Notes under the pieces: generated by a model
Told to the model about the DNA's origin: nothing
Seen by the model: the letters and a program-made list of their open reading frames with translations, nothing else
Database searches by the model: none
Position numbers and translations under genes: made by a program
Assembly (NCBI GenBank): GCA_016702335.1
Contig: JADJEF010000002.1
Location: forward strand, 124,001-188,000
Origin: Rhodocyclaceae bacterium
GTDB taxonomy: Bacteria; Pseudomonadota; Gammaproteobacteria; Burkholderiales; Rhodocyclaceae
Length of the DNA: 64,000 bases
Reading direction: 5' to 3'
In this document: one piece after another, positions 17,756 to 26,909 of the stretch
How positions within the stretch are numbered: the first letter of the stretch is position 1
Layout: the number at the start of each line of letters is the position of its first letter

Positions 17756-18120
17756 GGTTTGGCCTCCGGAGCGCCGGGGTAGTTTGCTGCTTGCGCACCC
17801 AGACTTACCGGCCGGGCAAGCAGGCCTGTTCTGCCCGCAAAGGCCTGCGCTGCTTCGGGTGTTGCCACCCAATTGTCCAGTTGCTTGATATCAGCTCCGG
17901 CGGATGACACGGGTGCGGTTTGCACATCGTCGATCCCGCGCACTCCCATGGTGGTGGTCAGTCCCTGCTGCACTTGCGGCTTTTGCTCGGGTGCCACGGC
18001 ACCGGTTACAGAACGCAGAATACCGGTCAGGTTGAGCTGGGCGTGTGCGGCGCTGGCCGCGAGCAGGCCAAGTCCAGCGATGAGGGCCCTGATTATGGGC
18101 AGTCCTTGGGGCGAGGCCAT
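17752..18120 (-). CDS. Small exported protein upstream of M48 protease, unknown function
   Basis: 122 residues with a clear signal peptide (LPIIRALIAGLGLLAASAAHA). The mature protein is polar: QLNLTGILRSVTGAVAPEQK, GVRGIDDVQTAPVSS, DIKQLDNWVATPEAAQAFAG. No enzyme motif or further membrane helix. It overlaps the M48 protease start by four bases, which suggests a functional pair, for example an accessory factor or substrate of the protease; this is inference from position only. The 276 bases upstream (18121-18396), up to the end of icmF, hold no gene I can support, only repeat copy 3. Confidence 0.7.
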   Translation of the reverse strand: MASPQGLPIIRALIAGLGLLAASAAHAQLNLTGILRSVTGAVAPEQKPQVQQGLTTTMGVRGIDDVQTAPVSSAGADIKQLDNWVATPEAAQAFAGRTGLLARPVSLGAQAANYPGAPEAKP

Positions 18121-18360
18121 GGTTCCTCCGCGAAAGGTGAGTATGCGACAAGCATAGCGGGGGCCCCGGTTTCTGTACAGAAGATTGCGATGCGATTTTT
18201 AGTTCGAGGACTAAGCAGCCGATCCGGCACCCTGCGCCCTCATCGGGTGCCTCAACTCGTGCACCGGGGTGTGGTTCTTGGCCAAGATCGGCCGGTGCTC
18301 GATCTGAAATCTGGGGAATAGCCGCCTCTTGCTGGCCCCATGGATAGGTTGACGCCCGAT

Positions 18361-18389
18361 CGCCGTCCCACCAGCGCCGACTTGCGGAA
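18361..18389 (+). repeat. Dispersed 30-bp repeat, copy 3 (downstream of icmF)
   Basis: Plus-oriented copy CGCCG-TCCCAC-CAGCGCCGACTTGCGGAA ending 7 bases beyond the icmF stop codon (18397). Antisense to icmF, and intergenic. Confidence 0.85.
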
Positions 18390-18396
18390 AATGCGC

Positions 18397-21300
18397 CTAC
18401 ATGCTGCGGCGGTACTGCCCGCCTACCTCGTACAAGGCATTGGATATCTGCCCGAGCGAGCAATGCCGCACCGCGCCCATGATCACTTCGAAGACGTTGC
18501 GGTCCCCGATCACGGCCTGACGCAGGCGCTCCAGCCAGAGGCCACTCTCGCCGGCGTGGCGCTGATGAAAATTGGCCAGTCGCGCAAGTTGCGACTGCTT
18601 TTCATCGTCGGTCGAGCGCGCGAGTTCGATGTCACCTGCCACGCCCGATCCCTTGGGGTTCAGGAAGGTATTGACGCCGATGATGGGGAGCGAGCCGTCG
18701 TGCTTCTTGTGCTCGTAATGCATCGACTCTTCCTGAATCTTGCCTCGCTGGTAGCCCGTCTCCATCGCACCGAGCACGCCGCCGCGTGCGGCAATGGCCT
18801 CGAATTCCTTGAGCACGGCTTCCTCGACCAGATCGGTCAGTTCATCTATGACGAAGGCGCCCTGATTCGGGTTCTCGTTTCTGGCCACACCCCACTCGCG
18901 GTTGATGATCATCTGGATGGCCATGGCGCGCCGCACCGACTCCTCGGTCGGCGTGGTGATGGCCTCGTCGTAGGCATTGGTGTGCAGGCTGTTGCAGTTG
19001 TCGTAGATGGCGATCAGCGCCTGCAATGTGGTGCGGATGTCGTTGAAGTCCATCTCCTGCGCGTGCAGGCTGCGGCCCGAGGTCTGAATGTGGTACTTGA
19101 GCTTCTGGCTGCGCTCGTTGGCACCGTACTTGTTCTTCATCGCCACGGCCCAGATGCGTCGGGCAACGCGACCCATCACCGAGTACTCCGGGTCCATGCC
19201 GTTGCTGAAGAAGAAACTCAGATTCGGCGCGAAGTCGTCAATGTGCATGCCGCGCGCGAGATAAGCCTCAACATAGGTAAAGCCATTCGAGAGCGTGAAC
19301 GCCAGTTGCGATATCGGGTTTGCCCCGGCTTCGGCGATGTGATAGCCGCTGATCGACACCGAGTAGAAATTGCGCACCTGGTGGTGTACGAAAAATTCCT
19401 GAATGTCGCCCATCATCTTGAGTGCGAACTCGGTCGAGAAGATGCAGGTGTTCTGCCCCTGGTCTTCCTTGAGGATGTCGGCCTGCACCGTGCCGCGCAC
19501 CGTCGAGAGCGCCCAGGTGCGAATTTTCTCGGCTTCGTCATCGGACGGATCGCGCCTGTTCTGCTCCGTAAATTTTGCCAGTTGCTGATCGACGGCAGCG
19601 TTCATGTACATGGCCAGAATCATCGGCGCGGGGCCGTTGATGGTCATCGAGACCGACGTTGCCGGGTCGCACAGATCGAAGCCCGAATACAAGACCTTGA
19701 GGTCATCGAGGGTGGCTATGGACACGCCTGCATTACCGATCTTGCCGTAGATGTCCGGGCGCAGATCCGGGTCGCAGCCATAGAGCGTGACCGAGTCAAA
19801 GGCCGTGGAGAGCCGCTTGGCCGCCATGCCCTCTGATACTTTCAAGAAGCGCTTGTTGGTACGGAAGGCATCGCCTTCGCCGGCAAACATGCGCGTCGGA
19901 TCTTCGTTCTCGCGCTTGAAAGCAAACACGCCGGCGGTATAGGGAAAGGAGCCGGGCACGTTCTCGCGCATCAGAAATTTGAGCAGTTCGCCTTCGTCCT
20001 CGAAGCGCGGCAGAACCACCTTGCGAATCTTGGTACCGGAGAGCGTTTCCTGCGTGAGCCGGGTGCGGATTTCCCTGTCTCGAATCGTTACCACGTATTC
20101 ATCGCCGGAATAGGCCTTGAGCAAGTGCGGCCAATCCGTCAGCAGCTTTCTGGCGTGCGTGCTCAGCTCGCCGTCTTTCCAGGCGATCAGTTCGTCAAAG
20201 TCGCCGGTGCCTTTCTTGCAGGCTTCGAACAAGGTCTTGGCGGTACGCAGGCTTTGCCGCTCACGCGCAATGCGCGCCTGTCCCTCGACCTCCTTGTGGT
20301 AGCTGCGCAGAGCATCGGCAATCTCGGCGAGATAATGCACCCGCTCCGAAGGCACGATGGCGCGCTTGGCCGAGGAATGCTTCACCGACACCCACGGCAA
20401 CTTGCCACTAGATGAGCTCAAACCCTTATTTGCCAATGCCGGCAGCAGCGCCTGATACAGCGCCGTCACGCCATCGTCGTTGAAACGCGCGGCCATGGTG
20501 CCGAACACCGGCATGGCGTCAGTAGCCTCGCCGAAGCGCTCGCGGTTGCGCTGGTATTGCTTGCGCACATCGCGCAGGGCATCTAGCGCACCGCGTCGAT
20601 CAAACTTGTTGATGGCGACAAAATCGGCGAAATCGAGCATGTCGATCTTTTCGAGTTGCGAGGCGGCACCGAACTCCGGCGTCATCACATACATCGACAC
20701 ATCGACATGCGGCACGATGGCGGCATCGCCCTGACCAATGCCCGAGGTCTCGATCACGATCAGATCGAAGCCGGACACCTTGCAGGCGGCAATCACATCG
20801 GGCAGCGCCTTGGAAATCTCGCTGCCGGTGTCACGCGTTGCGAGCGAGCGCATGAAAATGTTCGGATGATTGATCGCGTTCATGCGAATGCGATCACCGA
20901 GCAAAGCGCCGCCAGTACGCTTGCGCGACGGGTCAATTGAAATCACCGCGATCTTGAGTGCATCGTCGTGATCAAGCCGGAAGCGGCGGATCAATTCATC
21001 GGTCAGCGAGCTCTTGCCCGCGCCGCCGGTGCCGGTTATTCCGCAAGTCGGCGCTGGTGAGGCGGCGCTTTGGGCGATCAGGGCGTCTTTCGCCGCTTGC
21101 GGCCACACGCCGTTCTCTAGAGCCGTGATTACCTGTGCCAAAGCGCGCCGATCGCCGTTGGCCAGCGCCGCTAACTCTTTCGGCGCATCGTCCGCGAGGT
21201 CAATGTCACAGCGCATGACCATGTCGTTGATCATGCCCTGCAAGCCCATGGTCTGGCCGTCTTCCACCGAGTAGATGTGGCTGACGCCATACTCGTGCAA

Positions 21301-21666
21301 CTCATGAATCTCGGCCGGCAGGATCACGCCGCCGCCGCCGCCAAAGACCTTGATTTTCTCGCCGCCACGCTGCCTGAGCAGGTCGATCATGTATTTGAAA
21401 TACTCGACATGACCACCCTGATACGAGGAAATGGCGATGCCCTGCGCATCCTCCTGCAGCGCCGTGGTGACAATCTCATCGACCGAACGGTTATGCCCAA
21501 GGTGGATCACCTCGCAGCCGGTGCCTTGCAGAATCCGCCGCATGATGTTGATCGAGGCATCGTGACCATCGAACAGCGAGGCGGCGGTGACAAAGCGCAC
21601 CTTATGCTTGGGTTGGTAGGGCGAAAGCTTGGTTGCCGGGGTGGCAACTGCGGACAAATCAGTCAT
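18397..21666 (-). CDS. icmF: Fused isobutyryl-CoA mutase (IcmF)
   Basis: Adenosylcobalamin-dependent acyl-CoA mutase fused to its G-protein chaperone, 1089 residues. It interconverts isobutyryl-CoA and n-butyryl-CoA, and in some members pivalyl-/isovaleryl-CoA. Order: B12-binding domain (residues 18-150; the cobalt-ligand region FDGHDASINIMRR), MeaB-like GTPase (P-loop GTGGAGKSSLTDEL, IDPSRKRTGGALLGDRIRM, NKFDRRGALDALRD), then the mutase TIM barrel (TINGPAPMILAMYMNAAVDQ, YHIAEAGANPISQLAFTL). ATG at 21666 is chosen because the upstream 39 residues are not family-like. A repeat copy encodes SAASPAPTCG immediately before the P-loop strand. It is divergent from an AraC regulator, the likely local controller. 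Confidence 0.95.
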   Translation of the reverse strand: MTDLSAVATPATKLSPYQPKHKVRFVTAASLFDGHDASINIMRRILQGTGCEVIHLGHNRSVDEIVTTALQEDAQGIAISSYQGGHVEYFKYMIDLLRQRGGEKIKVFGGGGGVILPAEIHELHEYGVSHIYSVEDGQTMGLQGMINDMVMRCDIDLADDAPKELAALANGDRRALAQVITALENGVWPQAAKDALIAQSAASPAPTCGITGTGGAGKSSLTDELIRRFRLDHDDALKIAVISIDPSRKRTGGALLGDRIRMNAINHPNIFMRSLATRDTGSEISKALPDVIAACKVSGFDLIVIETSGIGQGDAAIVPHVDVSMYVMTPEFGAASQLEKIDMLDFADFVAINKFDRRGALDALRDVRKQYQRNRERFGEATDAMPVFGTMAARFNDDGVTALYQALLPALANKGLSSSSGKLPWVSVKHSSAKRAIVPSERVHYLAEIADALRSYHKEVEGQARIARERQSLRTAKTLFEACKKGTGDFDELIAWKDGELSTHARKLLTDWPHLLKAYSGDEYVVTIRDREIRTRLTQETLSGTKIRKVVLPRFEDEGELLKFLMRENVPGSFPYTAGVFAFKRENEDPTRMFAGEGDAFRTNKRFLKVSEGMAAKRLSTAFDSVTLYGCDPDLRPDIYGKIGNAGVSIATLDDLKVLYSGFDLCDPATSVSMTINGPAPMILAMYMNAAVDQQLAKFTEQNRRDPSDDEAEKIRTWALSTVRGTVQADILKEDQGQNTCIFSTEFALKMMGDIQEFFVHHQVRNFYSVSISGYHIAEAGANPISQLAFTLSNGFTYVEAYLARGMHIDDFAPNLSFFFSNGMDPEYSVMGRVARRIWAVAMKNKYGANERSQKLKYHIQTSGRSLHAQEMDFNDIRTTLQALIAIYDNCNSLHTNAYDEAITTPTEESVRRAMAIQMIINREWGVARNENPNQGAFVIDELTDLVEEAVLKEFEAIAARGGVLGAMETGYQRGKIQEESMHYEHKKHDGSLPIIGVNTFLNPKGSGVAGDIELARSTDDEKQSQLARLANFHQRHAGESGLWLERLRQAVIGDRNVFEVIMGAVRHCSLGQISNALYEVGGQYRRSM
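21039..21067 (-). repeat. Dispersed 30-bp repeat, copy 4 (in icmF)
   Basis: Sense to icmF. Reads CGCCGCCTCA then CCAGCGCCGACTTGCGGAA, translated AASPAPTCGI, ending directly at the GTPase P-loop. Confidence 0.85.
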
Positions 21667-21768
21667 GGCAAGGCCTTTCGCAAAGACGCGACGATGGCTG
21701 CATGCTAGGTCGCCACGGCATTTGTCACCACGACGCAAGCAGACGGAAACATTGCATAATCTGCCATC

Positions 21769-22821
21769 ATGAAGTCCTCGCATATTTCAGCTAAACCTCG
21801 CGACACCGTTAGCGCCGGCTTTGTGCAAGGCATTCTGGCTGGGCTGGAGTACCGCGAAAGCGAACGCCTGCACCTGCTTGAGCATGCAGAAATTGCCACC
21901 AATACGCCGAACGATGCCCGCCAGCGCGTGTCGCTGCGCAGCTACACCGCGCTCTACCGTCTGGTCACCGAACATCTGTGCGACGAAGGTTTCGGGTTGT
22001 TTTCCCGCCCCCTGCGGCCGGGCTTTCTCGAATGGCTTGCCCGCCCGTGCATTCAGTCACCCGACCTCGCCGACGCGCTGCGCCGCATCTGTCTGCACCT
22101 CAACCTGATACAAGATAACTTGCGTCTCGAACTGACGCATCACACCACACACGCCACGCTGACGATGGCGGTCATCACGCCGCTTCCCGTCGGCGCGGCC
22201 GGCTTTGTCTTTGCCCACGAGTGGCTGCTGCGCCTGATCCACGGCTTGTGCGCCTGGCTGGTCGAGCACCCGCTGCCGAGCAGTGAAGCGCGCTTTCCCT
22301 ACCCACCGCCCGCGCATGCTGACGACTATGCCCTGATCTTCGCACCGCGCACGGTCTTCGACGCGCCCTGCCTCGCGATCGATTTCCCGCTCGAGTTTCT
22401 GGCCTTGCCGGTGCGCCGCGATGAAGCGGCGTTGCAGGAGTTTCTCGCCGCCACCCCCGCCAATATCACCAAACTCTACCGGCGCGAGCACGCGCTGGCG
22501 ACACGCGTGCGCCAACTGTTACGCGAGCGTCTGCCGGAATCTTTGCCACTGGAAGAAACGGCCCGGCAGTTGGCCTTGTCCCCGCGCAGCCTGCACCGGC
22601 GTCTGGAGAGCGAAGGCACCAGCTACCGCGCCCTGCGCGACACGGTGCGTCACGAACTGGCATTGGACTGGCTGGCCAAAAGCGACCGCCCGGTCACGCG
22701 CATTGCCACCGATCTGGGCTTTGCTGACAACACCTCGTTTTATCGGGCCTTCGCCGCCCGCGAAGGCTGCGGCCCGCGCGCCTGGCGGCAACAACGACAG
22801 CAGGGCGGGGGCGCTGTTTAA
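21769..22821 (+). CDS. AraC-family transcriptional regulator
   Basis: 350-residue regulator with an N-terminal arabinose-binding-like domain of the type shared with Pseudomonas ArgR/OruR-like and virulence regulators (QRVSLRSYTALYRLVTEHL, LFSRPLRPGF), and a C-terminal AraC HTH (SLPLEETARQLALSPRSLHR, then VTRIATDLGFADNTSFYRAF near residue 300). The gene starts 102 bases from icmF on the opposite strand, so it probably controls icmF in response to a pathway metabolite; the effector is unknown. The intergenic region has CATAAT at 21755 as a possible -10 for this gene. No signal peptide; cytoplasmic DNA-binding protein. Confidence 0.88.
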   Translation: MKSSHISAKPRDTVSAGFVQGILAGLEYRESERLHLLEHAEIATNTPNDARQRVSLRSYTALYRLVTEHLCDEGFGLFSRPLRPGFLEWLARPCIQSPDLADALRRICLHLNLIQDNLRLELTHHTTHATLTMAVITPLPVGAAGFVFAHEWLLRLIHGLCAWLVEHPLPSSEARFPYPPPAHADDYALIFAPRTVFDAPCLAIDFPLEFLALPVRRDEAALQEFLAATPANITKLYRREHALATRVRQLLRERLPESLPLEETARQLALSPRSLHRRLESEGTSYRALRDTVRHELALDWLAKSDRPVTRIATDLGFADNTSFYRAFAAREGCGPRAWRQQRQQGGGAV

Positions 22822-22982
22822 GAAACTGCGGAATCGGGTCCTGACGACCCGTTAATCGCACTTCAATGGCCTGTGGTAGCCGGCCGAAAGCGGTCCGTCG
22901 AGACGCGATCGAAATTGTCTGTGACGTGGTTCGACGATATCTGGCGGAAAACGTTGCCCTGTCAGCGCGTTCATCAAAAAAC

Positions 22983-23036
22983 ATTAGACAACACTAATAT
23001 TTCAGCTACACTTGTAAGTGACTTATTACATACAAG
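22983..23036 (+). promoter_or_regulatory. Promoter and candidate TetR operators upstream of export operon
   Basis: An AT-rich island before tetR. ATTAGACAACACTAAT (22983-22998) is a perfect 5-bp-arm inverted repeat. A second imperfect dyad, CTTGT to ACAAG, spans 23011-23036 (9 of 13 positions symmetric). A plausible sigma-70 promoter has -35 TAGACA at 22985 and -10 TACACT at 23007, 16 bases apart; one dyad covers the -35 and the other follows the -10, as expected for autorepression. Confidence 0.55.
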
Positions 23037-23040
23037 CGAA

Positions 23041-23646
23041 ATGGCCATTAACCCGCGTCAATCCACCCAGTTGCGTCAAGCAGAGATCATCGCGACGATG
23101 GTCAGACTGGCCGCCGAGCGAAATCCGGCGGACATCACCACGACGGACATCGCCAACGCCATGTCCGTGACCCAAGGTGCGCTGTTCCGTCACTTCTCCA
23201 CCAAGGAAGCGATCCGGCTGGCGGTGGTCGAATGGATAGAGGAGCAACTTATGGCCGAACTCCATGACGCGCAGCGCGCCGCCAGTGATGCCTTGGGTGC
23301 CCTCAGGGCCATGTTCATGGCGCATGTGGCGTTCACGCGAACCTACCCCGGCGTACCTCGGCTGATTTTTGCGGAACTGCAGCAGCCCGATACGTCGCCG
23401 GTGCGCCAGCGAGTGCAGCACTTGATGCAAGGCTATCGCACGACCGTGACCGCCTCACTCACTGCGGCCGCCGGCGCGCAACGGATTCGCCCGGATGTGG
23501 ATTGTCCGTCAGCGGCAGCGCTCTTCCTTGGGGCGATTCAGGGCTTGGTCATTCAATCCATGCTCGGCGGATCAGCGGCGCAGATCGAGCAACGCGCGGA
23601 GGGGGTGTTGGCGATTTATCTGGCTGGGTTGGGTGCGGAATCATGA
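23041..23646 (+). CDS. TetR-family repressor
   Basis: 201 residues with an N-terminal HTH (RQAEIIATMVRLAAERNPAD, TTTDIANAMSVTQGALFRHF, STKEAIRLAVVEWIE) and a helical C-terminal ligand domain. ATG at 23041 is chosen because the HTH begins about ten residues later; the long upstream extension runs through promoter DNA. It is the first gene of an operon with membrane adaptor, permease and ATPase genes; its stop overlaps the next start (ATGA at 23643). Likely a local autorepressor released by the exported compound. Confidence 0.9.
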   Translation: MAINPRQSTQLRQAEIIATMVRLAAERNPADITTTDIANAMSVTQGALFRHFSTKEAIRLAVVEWIEEQLMAELHDAQRAASDALGALRAMFMAHVAFTRTYPGVPRLIFAELQQPDTSPVRQRVQHLMQGYRTTVTASLTAAAGAQRIRPDVDCPSAAALFLGAIQGLVIQSMLGGSAAQIEQRAEGVLAIYLAGLGAES

Positions 23647-24831
23647 AACTTGATCGTTTGTTCAACCGCAAAACCGGCTTGACGCTGTCGGCCCTTGTTT
23701 TGCTCGTCGGCTTTGGCTGGGTGGTCGCACGCTCCGGGCCGCTGGCGCCCACAGGTAACCACGACGCGGCTCGCGACCGACGAACTGTCGCCCGCCTTGT
23801 TCGGCATCGGCACTGTCGAGGCGAGGCGCAACTATCTGATCGGGCCGACCGCTGCCGGGCGGGTGAAGGAGGTCCATGTCGACGTTGGCGAGTCGGTCAA
23901 GGCCGGGCAATTGCTGGCCGAAATCGACCCGGTCGATCTCGATGAACGCCTGCGTTCCATCGATGCGGCATTTGCGCGCGCCACGGCGGCAGTGGCGGCG
24001 ACACAGGCGCAGCGCAGCGATATGGTGGCCAAAGAAAAGCTGGCCAGTTTGGCGGCGACACGCTATCAGGAGCTGAGCGCGAAACAGTTCGTCAGCCCCA
24101 GTACGGTGGATAGCAAGTTGCAGGAGCTCGCGTCGGCGCAAGCCGGTGTCGCGGGCAGCGAGGCCAATCTCGCGGGGGCCAAGCAGGAACTTGTCCGCCT
24201 GCAAGCCGATAAGGAGGGGTTGCGTCAGCAAAAAAGCAACTTGCATTTGCGCGCACCGCAGGATGGCGTTGTCATCAGTCGTGATGCCGAAGCGGGTTCG
24301 ACCGTGGTGGCGGGTCAGGCCGTGGTGCGCATGGTCGAGCCCGATAGCCTGTGGGTGAAGACGCGTCTGGATCAAGGCCGCTCGCGTGGTCTGGCGGTTG
24401 GGCAGCGCGCACAGATCACGCTGCGCAGTAACGCCACCGTGCGGTTACCGGGCCAAGTCGCGCGCATCGAGCCGATCAGCGACAGCGTCACTGAAGAGCG
24501 CATCGCTCTGGTGACGTTTGATCAGAGTCCGGCAGGCCTCAGCATCGGCGAAATGGCCGAGGTCAGCATTCAAACTTCGGCGGGCGGGCCGGCGCTGGTG
24601 TTGCCGAATGCAGCGATCAAGCAGTCCGCCCAAGGTACCGGCGTATGGAAGCTGGACGATGGCCAGCCACGCTGGTTGGCGGTCAAGATCGGCAATACCA
24701 GTCTTGATGGCGCCGTGCAGATTCTTTCCGGACTTACGGCAGGCGATGAGGTCGTGGTGCATAGCGAGCGCGAACTGACCGAAGGCCGGCGAATCAAGGT
24801 CGTCACGCAACTGACCGGGCCACGCCAGTGA
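23643..24831 (+). pseudogene. HlyD-type periplasmic adaptor, frameshifted near its start
   Basis: Membrane fusion protein of an ABC exporter (DevB/MacA-like). The N-terminal anchor starts at ATG 23643 (KLDRLFNRKTGLTLSALVLL, then LAPT), but the rest is in another frame from about 23755 (VTTTRLATDELSPALFGIGT). Removing one G at 23754-23755 fuses them into one protein of about 396 residues. The body has the lipoyl half-motif (GRVKEVHVDVGESVKAGQLL), a coiled-coil (about 110-215) and the second half-motif (LRAPQDGVVISRDAEAGSTV), then a beta-barrel domain. If real, the shift removes the membrane anchor; if a sequence error, the operon is intact. Stop overlaps the permease GTG. Confidence 0.8.
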
Positions 24832-26021
24832 TTAGTCTGGCGGGGCGAGATATCGTCCACTCGTGGTCCAAGTTTGTGCTGACCGGGCTGGGTCTGGGCT
24901 TGCTGATTGGCGTGACGCTGACCATGGCCGGCGTGTATCGCGGCATGGTCGATGACGCTAAGGCGCTGCTCAACAACAGTGGCGCCGATCTCTGGGTAGT
25001 GCAGCAGGACACGCAAGGCCCCTACGCCGAGTCATCGAGCATTCATGACGACGTTTACCGTTCGATACGCGCGTTGCCCGGTGTCGCTCGCGCGGCCAAT
25101 GTGACCTACCTGACCATGCAGGTGCGCCGAGGCAAGGTGGATGCGCGGGCGATGGTGGTGGGCTTCGAGCCGGGCCAGCCCGGCGAACCCGGTTATCTGA
25201 TTGCCGGTCGCCACATTACCCGCAACCACTACGAGGCGGTCGTAGACGTAAAAACCGGATTCCAGCTCGGCGACCTACTGCGCATTCGCCGCCACGACTA
25301 CCGGGTCGTTGGCGTAACGCGACGAATGGTGTCGTCCGGGGGCGACCCCATGGTGTTCATTCCCCTCAAAGACGCGCAGGAGGCCCAGTTCCTCAAAGAT
25401 AACGACGCCATTCTCAATGAACGCGCCCGCACTGTCGCCAACCCGGCGTTGAATCGCCCCGGGGTGCCGGGACTCCTTGACGCCATCCAGAGCTCGCAAA
25501 GTACCAACCGCAATGTCAATGCGGTGCTCGTTCAGCTAACGCCGTTTGCCGATCCGGAAAGTGTGGCCAGTGAGATACGCCGCTGGAAGCATTTGCAGGC
25601 CTTCACCCGCCCGCAGATGGAAGATATTTTGGTCACCAAACTGATTGCCACCTCGGCTAGGCAAATCGCCATGTTTCTGGTCATCCTGGCGGTGGTCAGT
25701 GCGGCGATTGTTGCCTTCATCATCTACACCATGACCCTTGGGAAAATCCGTGAGATCGCAGTGCTGAAGCTGATTGGCACGCGCAACCGCACCATTGCCG
25801 GCATGATTCTGCAAGAGGCGTTGGGGCTGGGTTTTATCGGCTTTCTCGTGGGCAAAACGGCCGCCACCCTCTGGGCACCCTTGTTCCCGAAATTTGTGCT
25901 GCTTGAGCCTGGCGATGCGATGCGCGGTTTTGTTGCGGTGATGGCCATTTGTGCCTTGGCCAGCACCTTGGCCATTCACGCCGCCCTGCGCGTCGACCCG
26001 GCAACGGCGATTGGTGGCTGA
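24828..26021 (+). CDS. ABC transporter permease (FtsX/DevC family)
   Basis: 397-residue permease. First membrane helix KFVLTGLGLGLLIGVTLTMAG (residues 15-35), a large periplasmic MacB-like domain (about 40-270; NNSGADLWVVQQDTQGPYAE), then three C-terminal helices: IAMFLVILAVVSAAIVAFII, EALGLGFIGFLVG, FVAVMAICALASTLAIHAAL. The FtsX signature region KIREIAVLKLIGTRNRTIAG lies between. GTG start overlaps the stop of the adaptor gene. Works with the adaptor and ATPase encoded on either side to export an unknown compound across the envelope; DevBCA-type systems export glycolipids, MacAB-type macrolides or peptides. Confidence 0.9.
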   Translation: MISLAGRDIVHSWSKFVLTGLGLGLLIGVTLTMAGVYRGMVDDAKALLNNSGADLWVVQQDTQGPYAESSSIHDDVYRSIRALPGVARAANVTYLTMQVRRGKVDARAMVVGFEPGQPGEPGYLIAGRHITRNHYEAVVDVKTGFQLGDLLRIRRHDYRVVGVTRRMVSSGGDPMVFIPLKDAQEAQFLKDNDAILNERARTVANPALNRPGVPGLLDAIQSSQSTNRNVNAVLVQLTPFADPESVASEIRRWKHLQAFTRPQMEDILVTKLIATSARQIAMFLVILAVVSAAIVAFIIYTMTLGKIREIAVLKLIGTRNRTIAGMILQEALGLGFIGFLVGKTAATLWAPLFPKFVLLEPGDAMRGFVAVMAICALASTLAIHAALRVDPATAIGG

Positions 26022-26031
26022 GAGGAAAGCG

Positions 26032-26727
26032 ATGGACGGATTTGGCATTCGCATCGAAGGCTTGAGTAAGCGCTACGGCGAAGGCGATACCGCAGTCGAT
26101 GCCTTGAAGGACGTGAACATGACTGTCGCCCCCGGCGAGGTGGTCGGGCTGATCGGCCCCTCGGGCTCAGGCAAGAGCACCTTGCTCAAATGCCTCGGTG
26201 CAGTGATCGAGCCGACCAAGGGCAAGATGACCGTCGGCGATGAAGTCATTTTTGATGATGGCTGGAAGATTTCCGACCTGCGAGCCTTGCGTCGCGACCG
26301 CATCGGCTTTGTGTTTCAGGCACCGTATCTGATTCCGTTTCTTGATGTCACGGACAACGTCGCTCTGTTGCCAATGCTCGCTGGCAGACCCAATAATGAA
26401 GCCCGAAAACGGGCGCTGGAATTACTGGAGGCGCTGGATATGGGCCATCGCGCAAAAGCTCAGCCAGCGCAACTGTCAGGCGGCGAGCAGCAGCGTATCG
26501 CCATCGCTCGCGCGCTGGCGAATCAGCCCCCCGTTATCCTCGCTGACGAGCCAACCGCACCCTTGGACAGCGAACGCGCCTTGAGCGTTGTGCGCATCCT
26601 CAACCAGATGGCACAGCAGTTCAAAACCGCCATCATCGTGGTCACCCACGACGAGAAAATCATCCCGACTTTCAAGCGGATCTATCACATTCGTGACGGG
26701 AAAACTTTTGAAGAAAAAGGGCAGTGA
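26032..26727 (+). CDS. ABC transporter ATP-binding protein
   Basis: 231-residue ATPase of the MacB/LolD/DevA class. Walker A GPSGSGKST near residue 40, Q-loop in FVFQAPYLIPF, signature LSGGEQQRIAIARAL, Walker B VILADEPTAPLD, and H-loop VVTHD. The usual TGNLD is TAPLD here. ATG at 26032 has RBS GAGAGGAAAGC and begins 10 bases after the permease stop. It powers the preceding permease; last gene of the tetR operon. Downstream DNA is decayed mobile-element sequence. Confidence 0.93.
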   Translation: MDGFGIRIEGLSKRYGEGDTAVDALKDVNMTVAPGEVVGLIGPSGSGKSTLLKCLGAVIEPTKGKMTVGDEVIFDDGWKISDLRALRRDRIGFVFQAPYLIPFLDVTDNVALLPMLAGRPNNEARKRALELLEALDMGHRAKAQPAQLSGGEQQRIAIARALANQPPVILADEPTAPLDSERALSVVRILNQMAQQFKTAIIVVTHDEKIIPTFKRIYHIRDGKTFEEKGQ

Positions 26728-26779
26728 CATTGCCGCCCTCCCCCCCCCAGACGCGAGGGCTTGATCTACCAATTAGCGA

Positions 26780-26909
26780 ATCCGATCCAGCCGGAAAAAT
26801 CTGCCGACAGTCGCAAAAGAGCCCCACTGGGCCGTTCCGATGTATCTACGACGCTTTGATTTACACCCATGTACTGAAAGTTGGGCGCGGTAGTGTCCGT
26901 AGGCCACCC
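26780..26909 (+). pseudogene. C-terminal remnant of an integron-type tyrosine recombinase
   Basis: Two adjacent fragments in different frames recall the end of IntI-like integrases: LGRSDVSTTL (26827-26856; family LLGHSDVxTT) and, shifted, LIYTHVLKVGRGSVRRP (26856-26907; family YTHVLxxGxxxVxSPLD). The second carries the position of the catalytic tyrosine (IYTHVL). A frameshift and an in-frame TGA at 26857 separate them, and the core of the enzyme with the RHR residues is absent. I see no attC-like cassette sites nearby. An identity as a phage or XerC/D-type integrase cannot be excluded, but the THVLKVGRGSVR segment favours the integron group. Confidence 0.6.

Noticed and set aside
18340..19836. 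Long open frame of 498 codons on the plus strand
   Set aside because: It lies entirely or mainly antisense to icmF, has no family-like sequence, and follows from the codon bias of the real gene.
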